Source: Turicibacter faecis
Lineage (GTDB): Bacteria > Bacillota_I > Bacilli_A > MOL361 > Turicibacteraceae
Direction of reading: 5' to 3'
Length of the DNA: 64,000 nt
Assembly: GCF_037076425.1 (NCBI RefSeq)
Contig: NZ_AP028127.1
Coordinates: forward strand, 1,518,001-1,582,000
The position numbers were made by a program, and so were the translations under genes. This document shows, one piece after another, positions 26,531 through 36,275 of the stretch (position 1 is the first letter of the stretch; the number at the start of each line of letters is the position of its first letter). The notes beneath the pieces were generated by a model. It ran no database searches, was not told where the DNA came from, and saw only the letters and a list, made by a program, of their open reading frames with translations.

Positions 26531-26558
26531 TAATCTATGCAGCACATTTTGAAGCGGT
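26531..26558 (-). promoter_or_regulatory. Near-consensus sigma-K promoter of the CotO-like gene
   Basis: Minus strand GACC, 16-base spacer, CATAGATTA (fits CATANNNTA); start codon 33 bases downstream. Confidence 0.65.
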
Positions 26559-26813
26559 CACTCCCATCTTCTCAAAAAAAGAAGGCGCAGCTTTTGAAGA
26601 CTTCTCCCGTTGTTTGAAGAGATTAAAACGATTCCAAAAAAAGAGCCGACTCTTTTAATCCCGAACAAACTCCTCCTACAAAGAGCACCATGACCTTCGA
26701 AAGATGACGACTTCGTCCTTAACTTAAGTCGCTTACATCAATCGTTTGCTCCTCTAATCATCAAGAGGAAACGCGCGCCTCCCTAAAAAATCATCTCAAT
26801 GGCTTATCTTTTC
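26559..26813. other. Intergenic region between divergent CotO-like and SEDS genes
   Basis: No open frame, repeat or terminator recognised. Promoter matches lie only at its two edges. Confidence 0.4.
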
Positions 26814-26843
26814 TCATATTATCTGATAAAATAGACATGATAT
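26814..26843 (+). promoter_or_regulatory. Candidate sigma-E promoter of the SEDS gene
   Basis: TCATATT (26814-26820), 15-base spacer, CATGATAT (26836-26843). Same spacing as the spoIVA promoter candidate; the -10 departs from CATACATT at three positions. Confidence 0.4.
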
Positions 26844-26865
26844 CTTGACGTAATAGGTGATAAAC

Positions 26866-28146
26866 GTGAGAAATATTTTAAACAAGTTTAAAGTTTTATT
26901 TTATAATCCCATTATTGTTTACTTAATTTTAATTATCGGAATTGGGGTGGTTGCCATCCAATCGGCCTCCCCACTTTTTAAAATTAATTATGCGGCTACG
27001 CATGATAATAATGCGTTTAAGCAATTACTCTTTATTGGAATTGGGGCCGTTATCGCGGTATTTATTATCATCATTGGTATTGAACGAATTCGCGCCCTTC
27101 GGTGGTGGATCTACGGTTTTTGGATGATTCCGCTTCTTGGACTTTTCGCCTATAAAAAGCTCCACCTTCCGATTCCCTTCGTTAAAGATTTAAATGGAGC
27201 CGTTTCTTGGTACGAGCTTCCAGGAGGGTTAGGGACAATCCAACCTTCGGAGTTTATGAAAATCGGGCTTGTTCTCGTCGTGGCAGATATTATCCAACGT
27301 CACAATGAACGGTACCCACATATTAGGCGAACCTTCAAAACAGATTTAAATTTATTGATGAAAATTATGGCGGCTATTTTACCCCCATCTATCTTAATTT
27401 TCATCCAACCCGATTCAGGGGTAACCATGATTATCCTTTTCTTCATTGCCATCATGATATTTTCTTCTGGCATTCAATGGCGTTACATTTTAACTGTCGG
27501 AGGCATCGTGATCGTGCTCATGGCAACCTTCATTTTACTCGTTGGGGTCTTTCCTGAATTTTTAACCGGAACACTCGGAATCGATGCCTATAAATTAAGT
27601 CGTTTCTTCGGTTGGTTTGATCCGTTTGGAACGATGGATAAAGACGGGATGCAACTGGCTAAGGGATTACTCGCCATCGGGTCTGGAAACCTCATTGGAA
27701 ATGGATTTCAAAGTGCCCATGTCTATTTCCCTGAAGCCCACACCGATTTCATTTTCGCCGTCATTGGAATGGATTTCGGATTAATCGGAACGCTTATTAC
27801 CATTACTTTATGCGGTCTATTTGACTACGAAATCTTAAATACAGCAACGCTTAACCGCGGACATTACAATAGTTACGTTTGTATTGGAATCTTTGGAATG
27901 CTATTTTTCCAACAAATCCAAAATATTGGGATGACCATCGGTCTTCTTCCGATTACCGGAATTACCCTTCCTTTTATTAGTTATGGAGGAAGCTCTTCAC
28001 TTTCCTACATGATTTTATTTGGAATTGTTCTAGCGTCCTATATTGAAGGCATCAAAATCAAACATAATGAAGTCGATTACCATGAACGAACGTTATATTT
28101 AAAAACAAAAGCGTATATTAAAGATAATGTTAAATTTGATGATTAA
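26866..28146 (+). CDS. SEDS family peptidoglycan glycosyltransferase (RodA/FtsW/SpoVE family)
   Basis: Polytopic membrane enzyme that polymerises lipid II into glycan strands with a partner class B PBP. The 426 residues hold about ten hydrophobic helices. Family motifs are NGAVSWYELPGGLGTIQPSEFMKI (about 120), the DPFG loop in RFFGWFDPFG and PEAHTDFIFAVIGMDFG, and the C-terminal GITLPFISYGGSS. RodA-like features predominate, but a sigma-E-like promoter would fit a SpoVE role in cortex synthesis; I cannot decide. Start chosen as GTG 26866, five bases after AGGTGA; a GTG at 26857 overlaps that site. Confidence 0.88.
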   Translation: MRNILNKFKVLFYNPIIVYLILIIGIGVVAIQSASPLFKINYAATHDNNAFKQLLFIGIGAVIAVFIIIIGIERIRALRWWIYGFWMIPLLGLFAYKKLHLPIPFVKDLNGAVSWYELPGGLGTIQPSEFMKIGLVLVVADIIQRHNERYPHIRRTFKTDLNLLMKIMAAILPPSILIFIQPDSGVTMIILFFIAIMIFSSGIQWRYILTVGGIVIVLMATFILLVGVFPEFLTGTLGIDAYKLSRFFGWFDPFGTMDKDGMQLAKGLLAIGSGNLIGNGFQSAHVYFPEAHTDFIFAVIGMDFGLIGTLITITLCGLFDYEILNTATLNRGHYNSYVCIGIFGMLFFQQIQNIGMTIGLLPITGITLPFISYGGSSSLSYMILFGIVLASYIEGIKIKHNEVDYHERTLYLKTKAYIKDNVKFDD

Positions 28147-28187
28147 AAAAAGGCTCATTTCTCATAGAGGAAATGAGCCTTTTTTTC
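28145..28187. terminator. Bidirectional terminator between the SEDS gene and addA
   Basis: AAAAAAAGGCTCATTTC / GAAATGAGCCTTTTTTT perfect stem with an eight-base loop between convergent genes. Confidence 0.93.
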
Positions 28188-28190
28188 GTT

Positions 28191-31100
28191 CTAAGCATAA
28201 ACGATGGCTTCTTGAACTTTAAGGAAATAAACATAACACGACACTGTTTTAGTGGGATAAATTTCTTTAATGGCTTTTGAGTAATATTTCATCTGAACAG
28301 TGTAACGCTCTTTTAGTTCTTCATATTGCTCCTTAAAATCACGCACGTAATCTGTCTTATAGTCAATAATTAAAACTTCATCCTCAAATTCTGCTAGTAA
28401 ATCAATAACCCCTTGTAATAAAACTTGTGACCCTTTATCTTCCGTCAATTGAATTAAGGTCATAAAGGGAACTTCTTTTTTAATGGTGATCGCCTGGGCT
28501 AACCGGTGATACAACGCACTCTTCGTAAATTCCAAGACGTGGTGTAGGTCAATTTTATCAGCCATTAGCGGGGTCATCATTTCCTTCTCAATCACCCGTT
28601 GTTTCATCTCCATTAAATCCGCTAACGTATAATCTAGACGAATCGGTAAATGTTGCATAAACTGGTGCAATGCCGTCCCTGCCTCAGGTCCACTTACTTG
28701 CTTTTCCTTCATAAAAGATGGCCGATCATAGGCTACCGCACGTTTCACTTCTGGTACGCCCTTTATCAATGGGGTTGTTTCCTCTTCCTTTCTTTGGGAA
28801 ACGGATTGCTTCGCTTGGATTTCTACAAGAGATTGATAAGGATATTGGCGTTGAAACACCTTTTCAAAATCAATGACCGGTGGTGTCACTCCATGATGTT
28901 GATCATTCACATCCGTCTCATTCAATTCCTCGTATGCGGATACGACACGTATCTCCCATTCACTAGAATCATCAATCCATAACGGTTGTTGTTCGCAATA
29001 TATAGCACTAATTTCCTTTGAATCCCGGTGGCGAAGAACCGCTGGAATCAACCAATCTCCGTAACTTTTAGCCTGCATTCTAGCTGTCATAGGCAGTCGA
29101 TCCCCTGACTGCATCACGATCTCACTCATCGAAGCTAATTTTTTTTCTACGTCAAAAACACCTGTAAAAATAAGCTTCGATTGGGCTCGTGTCATCGCAA
29201 CATAGAGCAGTCGCATCTCCTCGGCTAACATTTCTTTATGAATCATCGCTCCCACAATATTTTGGGCCATCGTCTTTTGTTTAAGACGAAGATGAGGATC
29301 GATATATTTCACAGCGACTCCGTAGTTTTTGTGAACTAAGTAATTTCCGAGTTCATCTTGGCGGTTAAACGTTTTATGAATTTGAGAAACAAAAACAACT
29401 GGAAACTCTAATCCTTTGGACTTATGAATCGACATCACACGAACCACATCTTCCGTAGCCGTCACGGTTTTTGCCTTTGCGAAATGTTTTCCTAAAGATT
29501 GCATCCGTTCAATATACCGAACAAAGCCGTAGACACCTTTTTTCGTTGTCGTCTCATACATTCGTGCCTTATCTACAAAGACATCCAAATTGGCTCTTCT
29601 TAAATATCCGTGAGGAAGCCCTAAGACAAATTCATAATACAACGTTTGCTCATAAACAAGCGTAATCAATTGCGAAAGGGGCATCGTCTTCGACTTAAAC
29701 CTCCATTGCTCCACACATTGAACAAAATGATTCGCCTTTTCTTTTAACAGGGAATCCTCTCCCTCTTTAGCATAGTGACGGACAAGATCATAAAAAGAGG
29801 TCGCCTTACTAAACACCCGAATCATCGATAATTCCCGCTCACTAAAGAAAAAGAGTGGCGAACGCATCAATCCAGCGAGTGGAATATCTTGATAAGGATT
29901 ATCAATTACCTTTAAGCAGGAAACTAAATTAATAATTTCTATAGACTCAAAAAGATCTGTGTTTTGCTCCGTAAATAATGGAATATGATAGCTCCTAAAC
30001 ACATCTTGAAAAATCGTCACACTTCCTAACGATCGCATTAAAATAACGATATCCTGATATTTTAAAGGGCGATAACTTCCCTTTTTGCGATCATAAATTT
30101 CTTGCCCTTGGCTCATCCACTGTAAAATTAATCGAGCAATATGATGAGCCTCCACTTCCACCGCACTTAAATCCACGTCGCTTTCCTCATCAAATTGAGG
30201 TTTATCAATTAAATGAATCTCACTTTTATTAAACGCATCATTCGCTTCATTTAAAACCCCAAGCTTTAATTGAGCTGCTTCATCATAAGCAATTTCACCC
30301 ACTTCTTCGTCCATGACCTGCGTAAAAACATAATTAGTAGCGTCTATCACTTGTTGATGTGAACGGTAATTTTTCATCAAGTCTATTTTATTTCCATCTG
30401 GTTGAGGAGTAGAAAATCGATGATATTTTTCTTGAAAAATACCTGGTTCGGCTAAACGGAAGCGATAGATTGATTGCTTCACATCCCCTACCATAAAGAT
30501 AGGAATCTTTGGTTTAGCGACACTTGCAATTGAATGAATAATATATTCCTGCATCGAATTTGTATCTTGATATTCATCAATCATAATTTCTTTAAATTGG
30601 CGATACACTTCTTTGGCAACTTCTGTTGGCTTCCCACGATCCGTTAATAATTGGAGAGTGTTCCATTCTAAATCAGAAAAATCTAACATTTGTCGCTCAT
30701 GTTTGGCTTTCATAAAACGTTCATGAAATAAAAAGACGAGTTTTGATAGGGCGATGACAAGGGCTTGGCTCGCTTTAAAATGTTGATGATGTGTTTCATT
30801 CGTATATACAAAATATTTTTCTTCGAGTTTGCCAATTCTCTTTTTAAAGGCATCGCGGGCCTTTTTACTTTGCTCATGTGCCTCTTTATCATATTGCTTC
30901 GCATTAAACCTTGGGAAAGTAGCTAACTTTGTTCCCTTAAACGCCTCGCGTAACTCAGCATACGTCGCCTGGGCTCCCTCTTTTAAACGATTTAAGTATT
31001 CAAGGTCTTGCGGATAAACATCGGTTGGATATTTATGTGCCACGCCCATCACTTCCGCATCTTGCGCAAACGCATATGCCTTTTTCAAATCTAATAATGC

Positions 31101-31796
31101 CTCATCAATAACAGGTGACATCAGGTGATTTAATTGCTGATAATACCCCCACGTGCTTAAGTCATCGCCCTCCCACTGATATAAGTCAGGCAATTCCTTA
31201 AGCCACTGCTCCATATGAGGATTTGATCGAGCGAGTTCATAAACTTTTAAAACCATCGTCTTTAATGCTTCATCATCTCGATCACTATTAAAACTCTCAC
31301 TTAATTGCACATACGCTTCATCGTCTTGTTCCGCTAACTCATCAAATAGCGCCTCAATCACATCATCTTGCAAGATTCCTACTTCAATATCATCCGCAAT
31401 CTTAAAAACAGGATCCAGTTGTAACAAATAATAATATTTTCGAATCAACTTATTACAAAAAGCATGAAAGGTTGAAATATTAGCCGATGCAATCTTATTT
31501 AATTGAGTTGCTAATAACACATCATGCGGATGGAGTGCCAGTTCCTGCTCAATCCGCGAACGAATCCGTTGCTTCATTTCAGCAGCGGCCGCTTCAGTAA
31601 AGGTTAGAACTAATAGTTCATCAATATTAATCTGATCAATTAAAATCTTCTGAATCATCCGCTCGACTAATACTGCTGTTTTACCTGAGCCAGCACCTGC
31701 TGAAATTAATAAATCATGCCCCTTTTCATAAATCGCTTGCCATTGCTCATCATTCCAAATGGCATCTTGAGGCTTCTTTGGTAAATTACTCATCAT
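28191..31796 (-). CDS. addA: AddA helicase-nuclease subunit of AddAB
   Basis: UvrD-type 3'-5' helicase with a C-terminal RecB-family nuclease; with AddB it resects double-strand breaks up to Chi. About 1201 residues. Walker A AGAGSGKTAVLVERM lies near residue 40. Later motifs are TFHAFCNKLIRKYY, DEYQDTN, GDVKQSIYRFR, MSIHKSKGLEFPVVFV and MTRAQSKL. The nuclease motif near the C-terminus reads LQGVIDLLAEF..EVLIIDYKTD. Start ATG 31796 lies eight bases after GGAGG. It overlaps the addB end by 11 bases, so the two are coupled. Complete by eye. Confidence 0.96.
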   Translation of the reverse strand: MMSNLPKKPQDAIWNDEQWQAIYEKGHDLLISAGAGSGKTAVLVERMIQKILIDQINIDELLVLTFTEAAAAEMKQRIRSRIEQELALHPHDVLLATQLNKIASANISTFHAFCNKLIRKYYYLLQLDPVFKIADDIEVGILQDDVIEALFDELAEQDDEAYVQLSESFNSDRDDEALKTMVLKVYELARSNPHMEQWLKELPDLYQWEGDDLSTWGYYQQLNHLMSPVIDEALLDLKKAYAFAQDAEVMGVAHKYPTDVYPQDLEYLNRLKEGAQATYAELREAFKGTKLATFPRFNAKQYDKEAHEQSKKARDAFKKRIGKLEEKYFVYTNETHHQHFKASQALVIALSKLVFLFHERFMKAKHERQMLDFSDLEWNTLQLLTDRGKPTEVAKEVYRQFKEIMIDEYQDTNSMQEYIIHSIASVAKPKIPIFMVGDVKQSIYRFRLAEPGIFQEKYHRFSTPQPDGNKIDLMKNYRSHQQVIDATNYVFTQVMDEEVGEIAYDEAAQLKLGVLNEANDAFNKSEIHLIDKPQFDEESDVDLSAVEVEAHHIARLILQWMSQGQEIYDRKKGSYRPLKYQDIVILMRSLGSVTIFQDVFRSYHIPLFTEQNTDLFESIEIINLVSCLKVIDNPYQDIPLAGLMRSPLFFFSERELSMIRVFSKATSFYDLVRHYAKEGEDSLLKEKANHFVQCVEQWRFKSKTMPLSQLITLVYEQTLYYEFVLGLPHGYLRRANLDVFVDKARMYETTTKKGVYGFVRYIERMQSLGKHFAKAKTVTATEDVVRVMSIHKSKGLEFPVVFVSQIHKTFNRQDELGNYLVHKNYGVAVKYIDPHLRLKQKTMAQNIVGAMIHKEMLAEEMRLLYVAMTRAQSKLIFTGVFDVEKKLASMSEIVMQSGDRLPMTARMQAKSYGDWLIPAVLRHRDSKEISAIYCEQQPLWIDDSSEWEIRVVSAYEELNETDVNDQHHGVTPPVIDFEKVFQRQYPYQSLVEIQAKQSVSQRKEEETTPLIKGVPEVKRAVAYDRPSFMKEKQVSGPEAGTALHQFMQHLPIRLDYTLADLMEMKQRVIEKEMMTPLMADKIDLHHVLEFTKSALYHRLAQAITIKKEVPFMTLIQLTEDKGSQVLLQGVIDLLAEFEDEVLIIDYKTDYVRDFKEQYEELKERYTVQMKYYSKAIKEIYPTKTVSCYVYFLKVQEAIVYA

Positions 31797-34700
31797 CACC
31801 CGGTCCTCCATCCTCTAATCGACACTTCATTGCCTCTAGGGCAACCTCGGTCTTCATTTTAGGTAATACACGCCACTCATTTCCAACAAAGTCTAAATCA
31901 AATTGGCAAATCCCTCGATATTGACAGTAATCACACGCCGTCTTTGATCCGTGTTTCGTCGGATTAATTTTTAAATGGCCCTTTGTAATCTTGATCGCTG
32001 AGTCCTCAATCATTTGGTTCGTATACTCGCGTAACAACTGAAGTGAATCATTCGCTAAAATAGCATTACCTCGGGATGAAAAACTCCCATCTTTCTTTAA
32101 CGTAATCGGAACAATATCACTTTTACTTTGCTCCCCTAACCGTTGATCACTGAGATGTACAACATCATAGTCCTCAGGTAAATAGCCATTCATTTTATAT
32201 TTTTCATACTGTAATTGCTCTACCTTTTGTTCATAGGCTTCCTGACGCAGTAAATCATCTATATCATGACTAATAAATGGCCGATGGACGTGAAAATAAA
32301 GCAGTCCCCCGACCTCAGCTGGTAAATCAATCAATTGCAAGGCATTTGAAACCACGATATCTAAATAAGTTAATAACTGGAGGCTCAATCCATAGTACAC
32401 TTTATCCAATTCTAATTCTTTATCACTTGATTTATAATCAATAATCCTTAAATAGGCACGGTCCCCCGCTTCATTTTTAGCAACATCCACGCGGTCAATA
32501 ACCCCTTTTAATGATAATCTAAACCCATGAGGTAACTCCCGTGCCTTCAGATGAATCCCAGATGTCCCATGAACATCAAATGGTAATTCAAAAAATAGCG
32601 GTTTAAATAAACTATGTTGGCCTTGATACTTTAAGCCTAGCAAGGTTTTAGACACAACTTGAGTCAATCGTTCCGTTAACTTCATCATTCGTTTACTTTG
32701 ACGTAAAACCCTATAGAGTAATTGTTCACTTAATTCATCTGCTACTAAGCGAGCTAACGTCTGACATTCCTGAACACTTAAGTCGGAAAATGAGCGATTT
32801 TCTCTTTTTATCATTTCAGATATTCTCTTTAATGCTTCATGATAAAGTTCCCCAATATGAGGTAAATCCAATTGATACGTCGGACGCTCTTTTAAACGTA
32901 ATCCATATCGTAAATAATGGGCAAACTCACATTGATTAAATAACTCTAGTCGTGAAACACTAGCTACAATTTCCTCACTATACAATTGTTTGGTTAGTTG
33001 CTCATCTAATGAAACCACATCATTTTGGTAATTCAAAATATTCATAATCGTCTGATAGATTAACGGTTGCTTCTCTTTATAATAATTCAATAACGGTTCA
33101 TAATACGCTCGCTGGCTGGCATCCTGTTTTAATACAGCAATTAAATGTGCAACTGTTTGGGAGTGGGTCGTTAGATGTTCATAGACATCTTCCTCCGATT
33201 CACGTCCGATGTGTTGTTCAACCGACTCCTTAAACATGTTTTTTAAATGCGTATAGATGTATGAGGGTAAAAATTCTTTTCCTTCATCATTACTAGTTGC
33301 ATAAGAGAGCGTTAACGAAAGTTTAGGGGAAGTGAAAACCGTATATAAAATAAATTGTTCATCTACTTGTGCCTGGATTAGACTAGGTGAAAGCTCAATT
33401 CCAAACGATTTTAATGCCTCGCGTTCAGTCTCGCTCAATAGACTAATTTCGGTTAATGTTTTAGGAATTTTCCCTTCGTTCACACCAAGGACAAATGCAT
33501 GTTTAATCCCGTATTGGGAAGGGTCGCTTAAATCCCCCACCAATTGATAACGAGAACGACGAAGTTCACCTACTGCCACTTGATCTAATCGTGGAGGTAC
33601 CGTCGCATAAACCATCTCTTCAAGTCCGGCCTTAAAGATTGGCACAAAATCATCTAAACTTACTGTTTCCTCCTGCCCAATTTCCACAAGTTGTTCAAAA
33701 AGAGACAGAAGTTTATTCCAAACTTGGGCGTGACGCTTATACAGTTGCAAATCTCCAAGTTCCTCCGCACTCTCTTCAAATAGGGCTAATTTTTGTGGAA
33801 TGTGGCAATCCTCTAAAAAGGTGAACAATGCGATCGCGTAATCTTTATACGTTTTCGCTCCTTTAAAGGCGTGTTCAAGTGATAAAATGGCCGTACTAAT
33901 CTCATTCTTTAATTGGTTGATTTGTCGTTCCAACTCTAAATCGTCGTCCGTTTTGACGTAACCACGCCCAAGTCCCTGATAACGATCATAATTCCATTCT
34001 TCTTCACTGATCCAATCCGCCTTCTTTAAATTTCTTGTTAAACAATAGTTTTCAAGTTGATCCACTTGGCGTTGGTAGGCTTGATAGGCGGTATAAAAAG
34101 ACTGCCCCTTTTTAAATCCTTCAACATTCATAAAGAGCCCCGTTTTAATCACCGTAAAAAGCGTATCATGACGCCAACGTGATAAAATAACATCAAAAAT
34201 ATGATAAATCAGCATCATCAACGGATGATGAAGCATGGATTCTTTATAGTCTAAGAAAATAGGAATTTCAAATTTGGGGAAAATAGCCGCGATTAATTCA
34301 TCATAAGCAGCCGCGTCCCCCGTATAAATCGCAAGATCACTATATGCATATCCTTCATTGTGAACGAGATGATAAATTCTTTTGGCAACCTCTTCAACCT
34401 CTACACGTTGATTAGCTGCTGCAAAAAAGGAAACCCCCTTTTCATTTGAAGGAGATAAAGGCGCTTGTAAAAAATGCTGTTCTAAATGTTGAAGTGCAGG
34501 CGACTGATGAAAACGAGACTTGGCATTCGATGATATTTCAACGATTTCATAATCAAGTCCACGTTCAGTCGCCCCTGCTTGTAAACGTTGCAACGTACGT
34601 CTTGGTAACTCAAACACTAGGCTTTGATCATTTAGATCATGCGTCAATACAATCGTGACAGACTTGGCATATTTCATCAGTTGAAATAAAATGAGTTCTT

Positions 34701-35346
34701 CCTGCTTATTAAAGATATGATACCCGTCCACGTAAAAATCGCTAGTCGCAACCGTCTGGCTGTTCGCAATTTGCTCGCTTAAAAGCGTATAATAATCCTC
34801 GCTCATTAAATATTTATTCCATGAGACATGTTCAAAGTTTTCATATAAAATCGCTAAGTCATGAATTTTTTTTAACGATTGAAGTGAGCCATTAATCCCT
34901 TCCTTTAACTCGTTAGCACAAGCAAATAGCTGAGACGGGCTTACACAATAACTCTTAAATTCTGAAATCATTTCACTAATTTTATTAATAAAGCCCGGTT
35001 TATTTGCATAATACGGAAATAATGCAAGATCATCCTTCTTTTCCGTCATGACTTTTTGCAGTAAAATCGCTAGCCCTACCTCATCTAAATGATATCGGCT
35101 TAACCCGCCTGTTTCCTGTAAAATACGATATGCAAAACGATTAAAACTAAGTCCCTGTACGCGCATCAGGCTCGGATATCGACTTTGTTTTAATAATTGA
35201 TATTCCATATGAAATGACATTTGGTCAGGAATTAACACATAAATGGGGTCACCTTGAGGTAACTCATCGCAGGCCTGTTTTATTTCATCTAAAATAACAC
35301 GGGTTTTTCCAACACCCGATCGTCCTATAATAAAACGAATACTCAT
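31786..35346 (-). CDS. addB: AddB helicase-nuclease subunit of AddAB
   Basis: Partner of AddA, with an inactivated-helicase-like region used for Chi recognition and a C-terminal nuclease domain with an iron-sulfur cluster. The 1186 residues start MSIRFIIGRSGVGKTRVI at ATG 35346 behind AGAGGTGAGAGG; an upstream extension is not supported. The P-loop is GRSGVGKT. The nuclease core contains LKGVIDRVDV and LRIIDYKSSDKE. Cysteines for the 4Fe-4S cluster include one in NQCEFAHYLRYG (about 780-800) and three in CDYCQYRGICQ near the C-terminus. Confidence 0.95.
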   Translation of the reverse strand: MSIRFIIGRSGVGKTRVILDEIKQACDELPQGDPIYVLIPDQMSFHMEYQLLKQSRYPSLMRVQGLSFNRFAYRILQETGGLSRYHLDEVGLAILLQKVMTEKKDDLALFPYYANKPGFINKISEMISEFKSYCVSPSQLFACANELKEGINGSLQSLKKIHDLAILYENFEHVSWNKYLMSEDYYTLLSEQIANSQTVATSDFYVDGYHIFNKQEELILFQLMKYAKSVTIVLTHDLNDQSLVFELPRRTLQRLQAGATERGLDYEIVEISSNAKSRFHQSPALQHLEQHFLQAPLSPSNEKGVSFFAAANQRVEVEEVAKRIYHLVHNEGYAYSDLAIYTGDAAAYDELIAAIFPKFEIPIFLDYKESMLHHPLMMLIYHIFDVILSRWRHDTLFTVIKTGLFMNVEGFKKGQSFYTAYQAYQRQVDQLENYCLTRNLKKADWISEEEWNYDRYQGLGRGYVKTDDDLELERQINQLKNEISTAILSLEHAFKGAKTYKDYAIALFTFLEDCHIPQKLALFEESAEELGDLQLYKRHAQVWNKLLSLFEQLVEIGQEETVSLDDFVPIFKAGLEEMVYATVPPRLDQVAVGELRRSRYQLVGDLSDPSQYGIKHAFVLGVNEGKIPKTLTEISLLSETEREALKSFGIELSPSLIQAQVDEQFILYTVFTSPKLSLTLSYATSNDEGKEFLPSYIYTHLKNMFKESVEQHIGRESEEDVYEHLTTHSQTVAHLIAVLKQDASQRAYYEPLLNYYKEKQPLIYQTIMNILNYQNDVVSLDEQLTKQLYSEEIVASVSRLELFNQCEFAHYLRYGLRLKERPTYQLDLPHIGELYHEALKRISEMIKRENRSFSDLSVQECQTLARLVADELSEQLLYRVLRQSKRMMKLTERLTQVVSKTLLGLKYQGQHSLFKPLFFELPFDVHGTSGIHLKARELPHGFRLSLKGVIDRVDVAKNEAGDRAYLRIIDYKSSDKELELDKVYYGLSLQLLTYLDIVVSNALQLIDLPAEVGGLLYFHVHRPFISHDIDDLLRQEAYEQKVEQLQYEKYKMNGYLPEDYDVVHLSDQRLGEQSKSDIVPITLKKDGSFSSRGNAILANDSLQLLREYTNQMIEDSAIKITKGHLKINPTKHGSKTACDYCQYRGICQFDLDFVGNEWRVLPKMKTEVALEAMKCRLEDGGPGDDE

Positions 35347-35756
35347 CCTCTCACCTCTTATTTCTTTTCCTATAATATGGCTGATTCTAATTCCCGTTAA
35401 ACACGGCTTCTGCAAACAACTAGCCGATTAAATCTATGGATTTTCCTAATTAACAGCCACCTCTTTTACCGATTCAGACATTCACTTCCTCTTAGGCGGC
35501 ATTCAGTCACATGTCTTGGCATCCTCATGACACGACTTCATTCACCTTGATGAGGGCGGAAACATGTCTCCTCATTTCCTCCAATCATTATCGTTATATT
35601 TAAACCCGACGTTCATGTTACCTTTTATAAGTCTCCCCTAATTAGGCATCCTTACACGCCCTCAAGTCTCCTATCGTTGAATGAAGTTCGACTTGAAATA
35701 GGTTGCATTGGCTCATCCGATGGAGGGTCTACCTTATTTCTCGCCTCCTGATGTAT
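35347..35756. other. Non-coding stretch between hup and addB
   Basis: About 410 bases with no convincing frame, repeat or RNA gene on either strand. A weak promoter match for addB (TTAACG-17-TATTAT, minus strand) lies about 30-60 bases ahead of its start. Confidence 0.4.
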
Positions 35757-35790
35757 AAAAAAGACAACTGCCAATGAGTTGTCTTTTTTA
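35757..35790 (-). terminator. Terminator of hup
   Basis: AAAAAAGACAACT / AGTTGTCTTTTTT stem, T-tract on the minus strand, five bases beyond the stop at 35795. Confidence 0.9.
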
Positions 35791-35794
35791 TACA

Positions 35795-36067
35795 TTATTT
35801 TAAAGCATCTTTTAAAGCTTTACCTGCTTTAAATGCTGGGTATTTACTCGCTTCAATTTCAATTGTTTCTCCAGTATGTAAATTGCGTCCTTGACGAGCA
35901 GCACGTTCACGAACCTCAAAAGTTCCAAACCCTACTAAAGCAACTTTATCATCCTCTTGTAATGCTTCAGTTACTGTTTCAATGTACGCACTTAAAAATT
36001 TATCTGCTTCTTTCTTTGTTAACTCCGCCTTTTCAGCGATTTTATCTACTAATTGAGAACGATTCAT
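35795..36067 (-). CDS. hup: HU family DNA-binding protein
   Basis: Nucleoid-associated protein that bends DNA as a dimer. The 90 residues start [20 protein letters not shown] at ATG 36067 behind TAGGAGGT; the longer upstream frame is out of line with the family. Core motifs are [21 protein letters not shown] (DNA-gripping arm follows: HTGETIEI) and [13 protein letters not shown]. Located next to spoIVA, as hbs is in Bacillus. Confidence 0.96.
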   Translation of the reverse strand: MNRSQLVDKIAEKAELTKKEADKFLSAYIETVTEALQEDDKVALVGFGTFEVRERAARQGRNLHTGETIEIEASKYPAFKAGKALKDALK

Positions 36068-36230
36068 AAATTTTAAATACCTCCTAAGATGTTTCATTGC
36101 AAATAAAAGTTTACCATACCCTCTAGTGAGGTTGCAAACATTTATTTGCCTATTTTCCTCTGACATACTATTTTATCCTATTATGTAATAAATTAATGAT
36201 TCCTAGTCACTATTTTATTAAATTATATTA

Positions 36231-36267
36231 AAAATTCTCTCATCAAGAAGACGATGAGAGAATTTTT
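36231..36267 (-). terminator. Terminator of spoIVA
   Basis: AAAATTCTCTCATC / GATGAGAGAATTTT stem followed on the minus strand by A/T-rich sequence, nine bases past the stop. Confidence 0.85.
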
Positions 36268-36275
36268 TGGATAAA

